DNA of 22,968 nt from the NCBI GenBank assembly GCA_034696485.1, contig JAQIWT010000338.1:1-22968 (forward strand), given 5' to 3'. Source of the stretch: Isohypsibius dastychi (taxonomy: Eukaryota; Tardigrada; Eutardigrada; Parachela; Isohypsibiidae). Below the pieces are notes generated by a model. The model ran no database searches. It worked only from the letters and a program-made list of their open reading frames with translations, and was not told the DNA's origin. This document shows, piece after piece, positions 1 to 8,506 of the stretch. A program made the position numbers and the translations under genes. Position 1 is the stretch's first letter, and each line of letters starts with the position of its first letter.

Positions 1-77
1 TTTTGCCCGCTCAACTATTCTGCCCGGCAGAATAGTTGATTCAACGAATCAACTGTTCAACTATTCTGCCCGCTACA
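1..77. repeat. Palindromic repeat cluster that interrupts the first GPCR gene
   Basis: The 14-base motif TCAACTATTCTGCC occurs three times in about 70 bases: at 11-24, inverted at 26-39, and direct again at 56/57-70. The first two form a near-perfect 29-base palindrome at 11-39, with only the central base unpaired. A second hairpin, GTTGATTC/GAATCAAC with a 3-base loop, overlaps it at 35-53. Bases 1-10 look like the tail of another unit. The similarity of the adjacent minus-strand receptor to its paralogue stops where this block begins, so it looks like an inserted foldback or MITE-like sequence. The window edge hides its full extent. Confidence 0.6.
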
Positions 78-497
78 GGCGCATACCACAACTGACGTAC
101 GAATTCTACGTTTGTTTCGATAGCTGATCGGGAAAGCGATCGCCCAGATTCGATCGACTGTAATGAGTACATGAGAGTTGCATATCGCTGCATGGCAGAT
201 CCAAGTTGTGTAGATGTGGAAGGTGCAGAACTTGAACCCAAACGGCCATTTTGAGTAAAGCGTGCTCATGATGTCTGGCGGAGTTTGGAGTACAGTGTTA
301 ATGAAGTTGGCTAAAGTAAGGTTGATGAGGTAGACGTTGAACGGCGTCCACAGAATTCTATTCTTCCAAAAGGTCACCAATGTAAGGCCGTTGGTGAGAA
401 AGGCCGCTACGCAGATAACGGTCATCAAGATCGATGAAGTTGTCCAATGTGGACCGTTCGGAAGGTCAACTGACGTCTCATTCGAAATATTATTCAT
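57..497 (-). CDS. Class A GPCR, N-terminal half only (TM1-TM4), broken or continuing off the left edge
   Basis: This is a rhodopsin-family 7TM receptor, read on the minus strand from the ATG at 497. The N-terminus has glycosylation sites at N3 and N6, followed by TM1 (about 22-44), TM2 (54-76) and TM3 (about 90-116), the latter starting at the disulfide Cys91. A DRI motif lies at D115-R116 in ITVDRIWAIAFPISYR, and TM4 begins near residue 135. It aligns without gaps for 140 residues to the receptor at 2476-4082, so the two are tandem duplicates. TM2 reads LTLANF, with Asn instead of the usual Asp2.50. After residue 140 (about base 78) the frame enters the palindromic repeat and meets a stop at 57-59, where the paralogue continues through TM4. 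Either the gene is a truncated pseudogene or the repeat lies in an intron whose second half is off the window. A CAG acceptor-like site ends at 507, ten bases before the ATG. Confidence 0.7.
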   Translation of the reverse strand: MNNISNETSVDLPNGPHWTTSSILMTVICVAAFLTNGLTLVTFWKNRILWTPFNVYLINLTLANFINTVLQTPPDIMSTLYSKWPFGFKFCTFHIYTTWICHAAICNSHVLITVDRIWAIAFPISYRNKRRIRTSVVVCACSGQNS

Positions 498-2475
498 CGT
501 GGATATCTGATTCTTAAGGGACAAGGAATTTTGGATCGTCAGTTGGATTGAGAAAAAAGCCGTGGCCGACTCAATAAACGGACAGTTTATATTACCGTGG
601 GTAGCGTAAGAGAGATGTTCGATATAATTCTGTAACAATGAAATCCACGTGTTGGCTTGAAGGTATAATATCGTACAATGACCATGTCCATTCTTACATT
701 CGAGATCGCAATACATGAGCAGCCCATGATCGCCGAGATCTCCGACACCGCATTCACTCTTTTAAAATTTTGCGCAGAAACATGAACAAAAATTTTATGC
801 ACACAAAAGCTCTCACGAGTTGACAAATCAGAATCGGATCGCATGTGTCAACTCGAGCGTCATTAATTGCTGCATTTCCAGGATGTCGCCTCTTTCATTC
901 AAGCAATTCTCTTTTTCATTCAAAGATTTCTCTCCAAAGAGTAATTTGGTTACACTTATAAAAACCATGCAGAAATGACACTGGTGTCCACTGGTTTGAC
1001 GTCAATCCCATTCTTTGTACCTTTGATCTATCGGTTTTGTACGAGAAGCGCAGGAAAATGTTTCAGTTTAATTATTCGATATATTGCTTGACCATCACAA
1101 AGCGAAAGCATCCTTTTCGGGATTAGCTAGCACGTGCAAGAAGGAATAAAGACAAGGCCGTACCACATCATAGTTTCTTGAAGATCATAGTTATGCTTCG
1201 GGGCGAATCGTCTCCTGATTTTTTAACGCAGTGGTAGGTCAGATGATGGAATTTCAAGGCAGCAGTAAGATGTGAGTCAGGTCTCATATGCCAAGATTGT
1301 ATAAAAAGCGTACTTGGTTTGACACCAACCCTGTGCTATAGCATTGATGTGCTAGCTGCTGATGCGTAGGTAGCGATGTGAAGAGCAGTTTCATTTCTTG
1401 ATGTTTGACGCGTGTAGGCTCTGACATTGGCAGTGCATCCGTGGGTACAGCCTGAATCGCTTAACAGCCCGTGAAAGTCTCGGGAACATCTCAGCTCGGT
1501 CGGATACGACACGGAACGAAAATGAAGCGAAAAAAACCGTGTAAGTTAAAATCACCACTGCTGCAATATTAGTAAATTGTGATGATTGAGACTATTTTTT
1601 CCTACATAGCATACCCTTCTTCTCGTTCTTAACATTTGGATGTTGTTCATCCAGAAATGCAATCAGATACCTCTTCGCCGAAGGCATCAACAATGATCAG
1701 GATGTGCCATTACATCCTTATCCGCATCCTGGCAATCTTTCTTAGGCGCATCTTGAGGACCTTCCTCAAATCTTTTAAGGCCAGCCGCGCCGACTAGTGT
1801 TGGCATTTGGCTTCTAAAATGTGTAACTTCTCTAAACATACTCAACATTTGAGACGACTGACCTCACAACGGTTTTTTTGGCAAGACTACCTATCTTTGT
1901 TTTTCGTTGTATCATCGCGATTTCGCAGCAAAACCCGACGATCAACAGTTAATAGCTGAACTGCGGCGAAGTGTCAACTGTTTTTGATAGACCTTGCGAG
2001 TCAACAGAGCACAGTTACAGCCATAATCTCGACAGTAGCATTACCTCACACTGTTTACTCGAGGTAGTTCTTTCGGTGCACCAGCTAACCGGTGTGCAGA
2101 AGGTTTCGAGCTATTCTATGCCTAAATCTGAAACTGCGTGTGGGATATCTTTCCGGAGCGTAGAAAATCATCTGGATGATTAAGCCTGGAGGATGTTGCG
2201 GATCAATGTTGTTACTCCCACGCTTAGGGTTGAGGGCGTAGTAATTACGATGGCCAGCAGATTCAGAGTTGTCGAACTACTGTATCACGTAACAGACATA
2301 CATACATGGCAAAGGTGAAAAGGAAGATAAACTTCTAATACTGATGCCAGGAATGTCCTGTTTGTGGTTTCCCCCGAACGAATACTGTATATCTGGTTTC
2401 TAAGTTCTTAATACTGAATCCCTTTGAAACATTGTGTGCCGTGAAATAAGTCTGTCTCAATCAGTTTCAGTTATG
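498..2475. other. Intergenic region between the two minus-strand receptor genes
   Basis: I see no supported gene here. The short open frames have no family resemblance and no good splice context. An imperfect direct repeat of about 20 bases, around CTTTTTCATTCAA, lies near 890-934. The 3' part must contain the untranslated end of the receptor ending at 2476, but I found no AATAAA on the minus strand just below it. Confidence 0.5.
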
Positions 2476-4082
2476 TCAGAAACGATTTCTGTGTGAATGA
2501 CGAAGTTCGTACAAACTGTGCATAAACCAAAAAGGATCCAAAGCCGACTCCAGTGCAAAAAGCAATGAGGAAACTTGGTAGAAAGTCGCATCTTGGATGG
2601 GTTGAAAAAGGACCACCGTGAAGTATGTCGATGCAGGGGTCCAGCAAATGACCACACTGAGCGTCAGAACCGTCAAGACTTCGAACCCGTGTGAGGTGCG
2701 TCCTCGGGCAGGGACACCATCAGTCTCCCTGACAGTGACAGCGGTGTTTGGAATCGCCGCTAATGGTCGGACATACACCACTGTGCGACTTGGACGACGT
2801 TGGTGTGACGAGGTGGAAAACTGTTCCACTGCGCGAGATATTCGCTTGCGCCTCATAAACCAGATGACTGGATAGGCTCCGATTATCACCAGAAGGGTCA
2901 TGTTGTAGAGGACCATCTGAATCGAGACTGCCCAGGCGAATTGGAATTCTGCAATTTAAAACAAGTATAGGTAATAATTTTATGACATTGCTGTACAACC
3001 CGAATTAGAAGCCTAGTCAGTTATTAGGGACCCTTATATGCAGCAAACGGATAGAAGACGGACTGGCTGATAGCGCGTTGCCACTCTGCTCTACGCGTAG
3101 AAAAGAGCCGTTTCTGACGCTAATCTGCCAAAATAGCGTTCAGCCCGCACTGCTTACGTGCTCAGATAACTGGCGCCGTTCGAAATGTTCGATTTGTTCG
3201 CCTATCCGTCATCAGTCAGTCCGTTATCCGTAAGATGCATATAAGCTTCTCTATTCTTTCGAAGCAACGTATTCAAAATTTCAAGTGACAAAAGAGTCCG
3301 TTTTTAAAAGGTGGTCCGAGGAGTTTGGCAAAAGGCTTTGATCTGATTAGGGGGGGGGGGGCTTTTATTTTGGGCTATACGGTACGTGGATTGAATTACG
3401 AATTAAATGACCTGAGATACCGCAATTTTGCCCCAGACCGGGTCAGTGTTTTCGCAACATGTGAACATGATCCTGAATTGTGTCATATTATAAACTGCAA
3501 ATACTACTTGTTTAAAAGTTTGACTATGTTTCAGTTAAATCTAGTGATAGGCATTTTACCTGAATGAAGATGACATGGCTCCGTGTTGGTCGCGTTGCGA
3601 TAATACAGTGTATCCGTGATGAACCCGGGCATAACGAGCGTATGAACGTATGTCCACATTGCCATGCAGGTCAGAACTGACGTGCCAATTTTTCGCTTAT
3701 TGCGGTAGCTGATCGGGAACGCAACTGCCCAGATCCTGTCGACTGTGATTAGAACATGCGAATTGCACATTCCGGCTTGGCAGATCCATGTTGCGTAGAT
3801 ATAGAATGTGCAATACTGATGACCCAAAACCCAATTCGAATAAAGGGTATTAATGATCTCGGGTGGATTCTGAAGCAAGGCGTTCACAAAATTCGCAAGA
3901 GTGAGGTTGATCAGGTAAACACTGAATGGTGTCCATAAAGCTTTGTTTCTGCAGAAGATTGCCAACATAAGACCATTGGTCACCAGCGCGAGGCTGCAAA
4001 CCGCCGCCATCCCACCTGAAGTGAACGTCCATTTTGGATCAATTTGTTCACTGGATGATATGTTAGATACCGTGAAATTCAT
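2476..4082 (-). CDS. Class A (rhodopsin-like) orphan GPCR, two exons
   Basis: Two exons on the minus strand, 4082-3560 and 2948-2476, encode 331 residues. The 611-bp phase 1 intron has donor CAG|GTAAAA and acceptor TTGCAG|AA, and the join codes for Glu175. The start is the first in-frame ATG, giving glycosylation sites N2 and N7. All seven helices are present. TM3 carries Cys91, which pairs with Cys170 in ECL2, and D115-R116 fill the DRY position (DRI). TM6 has the CWxP motif (C276, W277, P279). TM2 has N64 where nearly all class A receptors have Asp2.50, and TM7 has D312-P313 where Asn-Pro (NPxxY) is normal, a reciprocal swap. Thr98 sits at position 3.32, so an aminergic ligand is unlikely. 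It is a tandem paralogue of the receptor at 57-497. The ligand is unknown. An acceptor-like TTTCAG ends at 4106, 23 bases before the ATG. Confidence 0.9.
2949..3559 (-). other. Intron of the two-exon GPCR gene
   Basis: A phase 1 intron on the minus strand placed in the coding region for ECL2, four codons after its conserved Cys. It carries the MITE-like element at 3033-3245 and a run of twelve G on the plus strand at 3350-3361 (poly-C in the transcript). The two plus-strand receptors have no intron at the matching place. Confidence 0.8.
3033..3245. mobile_element. MITE-like element with inverted terminal repeats inside the GPCR intron
   Basis: The two ends are inverted copies. The left end begins CTTATATGCAGCAAACGGAT at 3033 and runs to about 3071. 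The reverse complement of the right end (3245 down to about 3210) begins CTTATATGCATCTTACGGAT. They align over about 36-39 bases with five mismatches and one 3-base gap, sharing ACGGACTGRCTGAT. The interior is about 140 bp with no coding capacity. A TA at each border would fit a TA target duplication, but AT-rich ends make that weak. It lies within the intron 2949-3559. Confidence 0.7.
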
Positions 4083-5277
4083 AACCTTTTCTTGCTCATT
4101 CGACACTGAAATTGGAAAGATTAGCGGTGTTGTTAAACCTTGCTCGACGACGAGGGTTGACTTGTGCCTGCAGCTACCATCTTCAAATTAAATAATAGAA
4201 AACAAAAAGATTGGGTTCCTGGTTTAACGGAAGATTTGCCTGTTCTTATTACGGTCTGGTTTCAGGCGAGCAGGAAGACTGCTTTTCACATTGCGTGTGT
4301 TGATCCTTAGTGCATTCTAACCAGGAGAGACCACGCACGAACGAGTTTTATCGAATATTGTGCGGCGAAAGTCAGTTTTCGTGTTAATGTTGTCAGAATG
4401 GTCGACCAACTTGAAACTGCTGCGCCGGTAGTCAGATGACCTTGAATGAATGTGCAAAAAGATTTCTGTCTAGAGCTCCACCTGACTTGCGATAACTTTA
4501 TTTCTACCGCACCGCCCTTCCCTTTCGTTTCCAGGTGAATCAATATCCAGTTCATCAGTGTACGGTTGAAAATTTCTTCATTACGTGGGCATACACTCAG
4601 CCGTTGTTTTCTGACCCAAATGCGAGCATGAACAAGCTAAAAGAATCGATTTGAACCCAGGCATGAGCCCAGTGCTTCATGTACAAAAGCTGTTCGCTGA
4701 TGAAATTTCTGGCTGACAAGAAACTGAATATTTGTGGAACACTGTCGCCGGCGTTATTCCTGGGCTTCCGAATTTTAAGACTAGACACGTTATGCAGAGT
4801 TATCTGAAAGCATATCTCCACCTCTCTGTTAAGCTCGAGCGGTTTCCACCAGGTACCGATAATCACATTGTGAAAGAAACTATCGGGACAATTTGAAGCG
4901 CCGAGATCAAACCAAGTTCGGCGTGGCAACAGTTGAATGTAATCTCGGACCTGCGTCCAGTAACCGTGAAATAAACTGGATTTGATTCACGTTTCGCACC
5001 CATAGATTATCTGCTTTATTACCTGTTATGATAAAATGCATGGTGATGTTAATGGTGTTAATAAATGATGATGTTGATGTTAACATCACATTTCATGGCT
5101 TATGACGCCAGCATCTTCTGTTGTAAGTAGCCTCGCTGTTTAGGTGTCACACAAAACCGAAAAAATCACTCGCTGATCACCTCACCCTCGTGATCGTGAG
5201 ACAAAAAACACTGTTTTCTTGTGGGTTGATCTCCATACCCTGAAATCCAGCAAAAATTGCAGCAAGGTTGACAAAAC
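4083..5277. promoter_or_regulatory. Divergent intergenic region between the two receptor pairs
   Basis: This stretch separates the head-to-head starts of the minus-strand receptor (ATG at 4082) and the plus-strand receptor (ATG at 5278), so both promoters or 5' leaders should lie here. No TATA box is convincing. A short low-complexity GATGTTAATGGTG-type repeat near 5040-5090 contains the 14-base palindrome TGATGTTAACATCA. A minus-strand open frame of about 130 codons ends at 4597; I do not recognise it and leave it uncalled. Confidence 0.4.
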
Positions 5278-6285
5278 ATGTCTGGAAACAAGTCTGACAA
5301 CACTTCTTCATCATCTGTTCATCCAAATACCACAGCTACGACCGACTCCGCACCGGCATTAGTTGTGGCGACATTCATAATTTTTATCGCCGTGATCACC
5401 CTTCTTTACAACGCCCTCATCATCATTGCATTCATTAGTGACGCCAGAATCCGTACTCCATTCAACTATTTGCTCTTAAATCTGGCAATAGCTGATTTAG
5501 GAACGGCGATATTCGCCATGCTCCCGTTTTCAGTCAATTCATTCTTCAAAGTGTCGCAATACAGTTTCAAACTGTGCACGTTTCTGATATTTGAGAGTCT
5601 GACATTTTCATCTGGGGGAGCTATGGCGGTCATGCTGATCAGTCTGGACCGAGCCTGGTCACTATTCTGGCCGATTCACTATCGCCATCATCGGTCCACT
5701 AAGGTGACCTTTTTGATTTGCTTCTCTGCGTGGATTTACATCCAACTCGTCTTCATACCATATGCTGTCATCGATCGTATCTTTTACGCACGGGATGAAC
5801 AAACTTGTCAATGGAATACTCCAGCGCAAAAAACGTATACTATTGTATATGAGCTGATGTTGTTCATTGTCCCCTTGCTTGGCGTTGTCATGGGCTATGT
5901 CGTCATCATGATAAAACATCGCTCCAGGAAACGAACAGTTCGTATGATAGTTCACCCATCAACGACAGTTTCAACTATTTCGACAATGGGCCAAGCGCCC
6001 AAGGTGGACGAGGGGTCGAGTTTTTATCTGGATAGAGGAAAAAAATCAACGAAGACTGAACGTGAATTGTTTTTGGCGCTGACTTGGTTGTCGGTGATTA
6101 TGGTTGTGTTATGGATGCCGGCAACGATCTTCTACTTCTTGGCTGCTGCTGTTGGATTCTGGGATAACACTGTCCACCTTATTGTTATGTGTCTGCAGTT
6201 TTCCAGCTGTGCCATCAATCCATTGATCTACCATCGCGGTTTGCCTGATATTCGTCGAGCAGTTGATGGCATCTTCAGGAACTGA
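5278..6285 (+). CDS. Class A orphan GPCR, single exon
   Basis: A complete 335-residue 7TM receptor in one exon. The N-terminus has N-glycosylation sites at N4, N8 and N17. TM1 spans about 28-53. TM2 carries the canonical LAIADLG with Asp73 (2.50). TM3 starts at Cys100, which pairs with Cys177 in ECL2, and the DRY position is D124-R125 followed by Ala (SLDRAWSLFWP). TM6 reads LWMP (W279, P281) and TM7 has the full NPLIY motif (N314, P315, Y318). The C-tail after TM7 is only about 17 residues. Residue 3.32 is Ser107, so the amine-binding Asp is missing. It is a tandem duplicate of the gene at 7030; the two share FWPI.YR, ..AQ.TYT..YEL and AVGFW. The ligand is unknown. A TTGCAG acceptor-like site ends at 5262, fifteen bases before the ATG. 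Confidence 0.93.
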   Translation: MSGNKSDNTSSSSVHPNTTATTDSAPALVVATFIIFIAVITLLYNALIIIAFISDARIRTPFNYLLLNLAIADLGTAIFAMLPFSVNSFFKVSQYSFKLCTFLIFESLTFSSGGAMAVMLISLDRAWSLFWPIHYRHHRSTKVTFLICFSAWIYIQLVFIPYAVIDRIFYARDEQTCQWNTPAQKTYTIVYELMLFIVPLLGVVMGYVVIMIKHRSRKRTVRMIVHPSTTVSTISTMGQAPKVDEGSSFYLDRGKKSTKTERELFLALTWLSVIMVVLWMPATIFYFLAAAVGFWDNTVHLIVMCLQFSSCAINPLIYHRGLPDIRRAVDGIFRN

Positions 6286-7029
6286 AACCTCACGGGATTC
6301 TCACTTGACCTTTTGCCATTAGAGACAAACACCTTCTCATTGTGCACCAATACCCGATGTTCATTCCACAAAAAGAATGCTTTGCGAAGAAAGCTATGTC
6401 GTACTCAAATCCAGGATATTTATCCGGTTTGGGTCAGCCTGGAACCAAGCAAGCAAATATGGTTCGCTTATTGCCAGAAAGTAGATTTGGTTCTGTATTT
6501 CTGACGTTTGAACATCGCGCACTTCCAGAAGATCGGTTCCTTTGTCTTCATCTCGTAACACATTATTTACCACACTTTGTCCACCGTGTCCTAAATACAT
6601 TCACGAAAGATATGATCCCCAGAGACATGACCTTTCAGTGAAACCAGGCCGTAAAACACTAGTTACTCTATTGAATTCGTCGCAGTAGCTGATCACTATG
6701 AATGAATGGTTCTATTCAGATTCCATCCTGCTGAATTATACAATCTTGTTTCGGTGAAATCCTATTCTTCTCGCCAGCAGACTTCGTGGATTCATCCATG
6801 TTCCGTAAACCTAATTAGTTAATAATGAATATGCTCTTGATTCTCGTTCTTCCCACACCCCACTGTCAAGATCTCAGTTCGACGAGAGCAAAACCTTTAC
6901 CTCAACATTGTCAGTAAAGCAGGTAGTCATTTTACAATTTTTCAGCTGAGTGGAACATTTCCAACGGTTTGCTATGAATTTATGGTTTAACCACTTCAAA
7001 CAATTGTCTTTCGATGTTCTTTCATCAGG
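6286..7029 (+). other. Intergenic region between the two plus-strand receptors
   Basis: It holds the 3' end of the first receptor and the 5' leader of the second. I see no further gene and no clear AATAAA for the upstream receptor. A good splice-acceptor-like tract, TTCTTTCATCAG, ends at 7028, one base before the next start codon. Confidence 0.45.
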
Positions 7030-8019
7030 ATGACCCAGAATTTGTCGACTATTCATAACCATTCCGCACTTGCAAACATAAGCGACAGGAGAACTTGGGA
7101 CTTGCAAGGCCCATTGATTTTGACGCTCATCGTGAGCTCTGTTGTTTCTATAATCGCGATAATAACCGTGATAGCCAACCTTGTCATCATCTGTGCTTTC
7201 CTCAGCGACAAAAGAATCCGGAGTCCATTCATTTATTTACTTTTGAATCTCACGATTGCTGACCTGGGGATGGCTGTCTTTGGAATGCTGCCATTTGTTG
7301 TCAATTCCCAATACGAAGTCACCCCTTTTAGTCCAGCATTCTGCACATTCGCCATGTATGAAAACGTGACCTTTGCATCTGGCAGCGCAGTTGCTCTTGT
7401 GATAATCAGCATGGACCGAATGTGCTCTCTGTTCTGGCCGATTTGTTATCGTTCACATCATTCTTTAAAAACAACCATTATAACCTGCGTAAGTGGATGG
7501 ATATATGTTCAGCTCGTCATCGTTCCGTACACAATCATTGATAGAGCCTATTACCCAGTTGATCACAAGCTATGTCTTTACAATGCTCCAGCTCAGAGGA
7601 CGTATACGATGATGTATGAATTGCTCCTGTTCAATTGTCCGCTCGTTGGGGTCATTCTGAGCTATGCTGCAATTATGGTTAAACTCCGAAGAAGGAAGCG
7701 ATCAGTCAGATGTAATCCTGAAATCTCGATAATGGAAAGAATTGAGCAGCACAATCTCGCCCCAACAGTGGCGCATGTTGACAAAAATGAACGTGGAGTC
7801 TTCGTGGCACTTTCCTGGCTGGCGGTTTTGACGATATTCCTATGGACTCCGGTCACCGTTTACTTCTTGTTGGCTGGTGCTGTTGGATTCTGGAACCATA
7901 ATATTTTCCTAATTGTCATGAGCCTGCAGTATGCTAGCTGCGCTATCAATCCGTTTATTTATCACCGCAGTCTGCCTGAAGTTCATCAGGCGGTCAATCG
8001 ACTGATACGACGCAGGTGA
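7030..8019 (+). CDS. Class A orphan GPCR, single exon, tandem paralogue
   Basis: A complete 329-residue 7TM receptor in one exon. N-glycosylation sites are at N4, N10 and N16. TM2 has LTIADLG with Asp78 (2.50). TM3 starts at Cys105, with Cys182 as its ECL2 partner. The DRY position is D129-R130-Met (SMDRMCSLFWP). TM6 has LWTP (W272, P274) and TM7 NPFIY (N307, P308, Y311). The third inner loop carries a basic KLRRRKRSVR stretch (218-227), and the protein ends in a short basic tail (RRR). Asn112 occupies position 3.32, against an amine ligand. It is close to the receptor at 5278-6285 and more distant from the minus-strand pair. A canonical AATAAA lies about 75 bases after the stop. Confidence 0.93.
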   Translation: MTQNLSTIHNHSALANISDRRTWDLQGPLILTLIVSSVVSIIAIITVIANLVIICAFLSDKRIRSPFIYLLLNLTIADLGMAVFGMLPFVVNSQYEVTPFSPAFCTFAMYENVTFASGSAVALVIISMDRMCSLFWPICYRSHHSLKTTIITCVSGWIYVQLVIVPYTIIDRAYYPVDHKLCLYNAPAQRTYTMMYELLLFNCPLVGVILSYAAIMVKLRRRKRSVRCNPEISIMERIEQHNLAPTVAHVDKNERGVFVALSWLAVLTIFLWTPVTVYFLLAGAVGFWNHNIFLIVMSLQYASCAINPFIYHRSLPEVHQAVNRLIRRR

Positions 8020-8090
8020 TCTTGCCCTTCAAGTACACAGAGTTTTTGGTTTATTACCCATGTGGCACAACAAAAGTATATCACAAACCG

Positions 8091-8096
8091 AATAAA
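8091..8096 (+). terminator. Polyadenylation signal AATAAA of the second plus-strand receptor
   Basis: A canonical hexamer in an A-rich context, about 75 bases downstream of the stop codon at 8017-8019, on the coding strand. Confidence 0.6.
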
Positions 8097-8506
8097 ATTT
8101 GACTACTGGCACACAAATCAGTGCCATCATTCGACACGTACAGTACCATAAGTTATCTGAATCGTACTGAAACTGAGCTGGAACTACGTAGACATGATTG
8201 GTGCAAAATCAAAAGTCACTCTCACTATCTTCAATCAGGTCGATGGTCACCAGGACCAAGTCGTCTGATTCGCCATTTTCGTTAGTCGACGAACGCAGCA
8301 TGTTCTCGTCGTCTGATTCATGATACTACCCAATCGCCATCCGCATGCGTGCCTCACTCAACCGAGTATTTCAGCTCCTTTAGCTAATTCCAATCTGTGC
8401 GACGATTCTTCAGCCCGAATCAACATGTCAGCATACTGTAGTCGAATGAAAAACGGGTAGTAGGCTTTTAGACGCAATACCCTTGGGATGATTCAGTGTT
8501 TTCGTC
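8097..8506. other. Intergenic spacer upstream of the transposon-like element
   Basis: Nothing recognisable is seen here. No gene, tRNA or repeat could be supported between the receptor's polyadenylation signal and the left border of the element at 8507. Confidence 0.4.

Noticed and set aside
3325-3567. A plus-strand frame across the receptor intron and G-run
   Set aside because: It overlaps the donor and intron of a well-supported minus-strand gene and has no similarity of its own.
4082-4106. An upstream extension of the minus-strand receptor starting at GTG (4106)
   Set aside because: GTG is not a likely start in an animal gene, and a splice-acceptor-like site falls exactly there. The ATG at 4082 is preferred.
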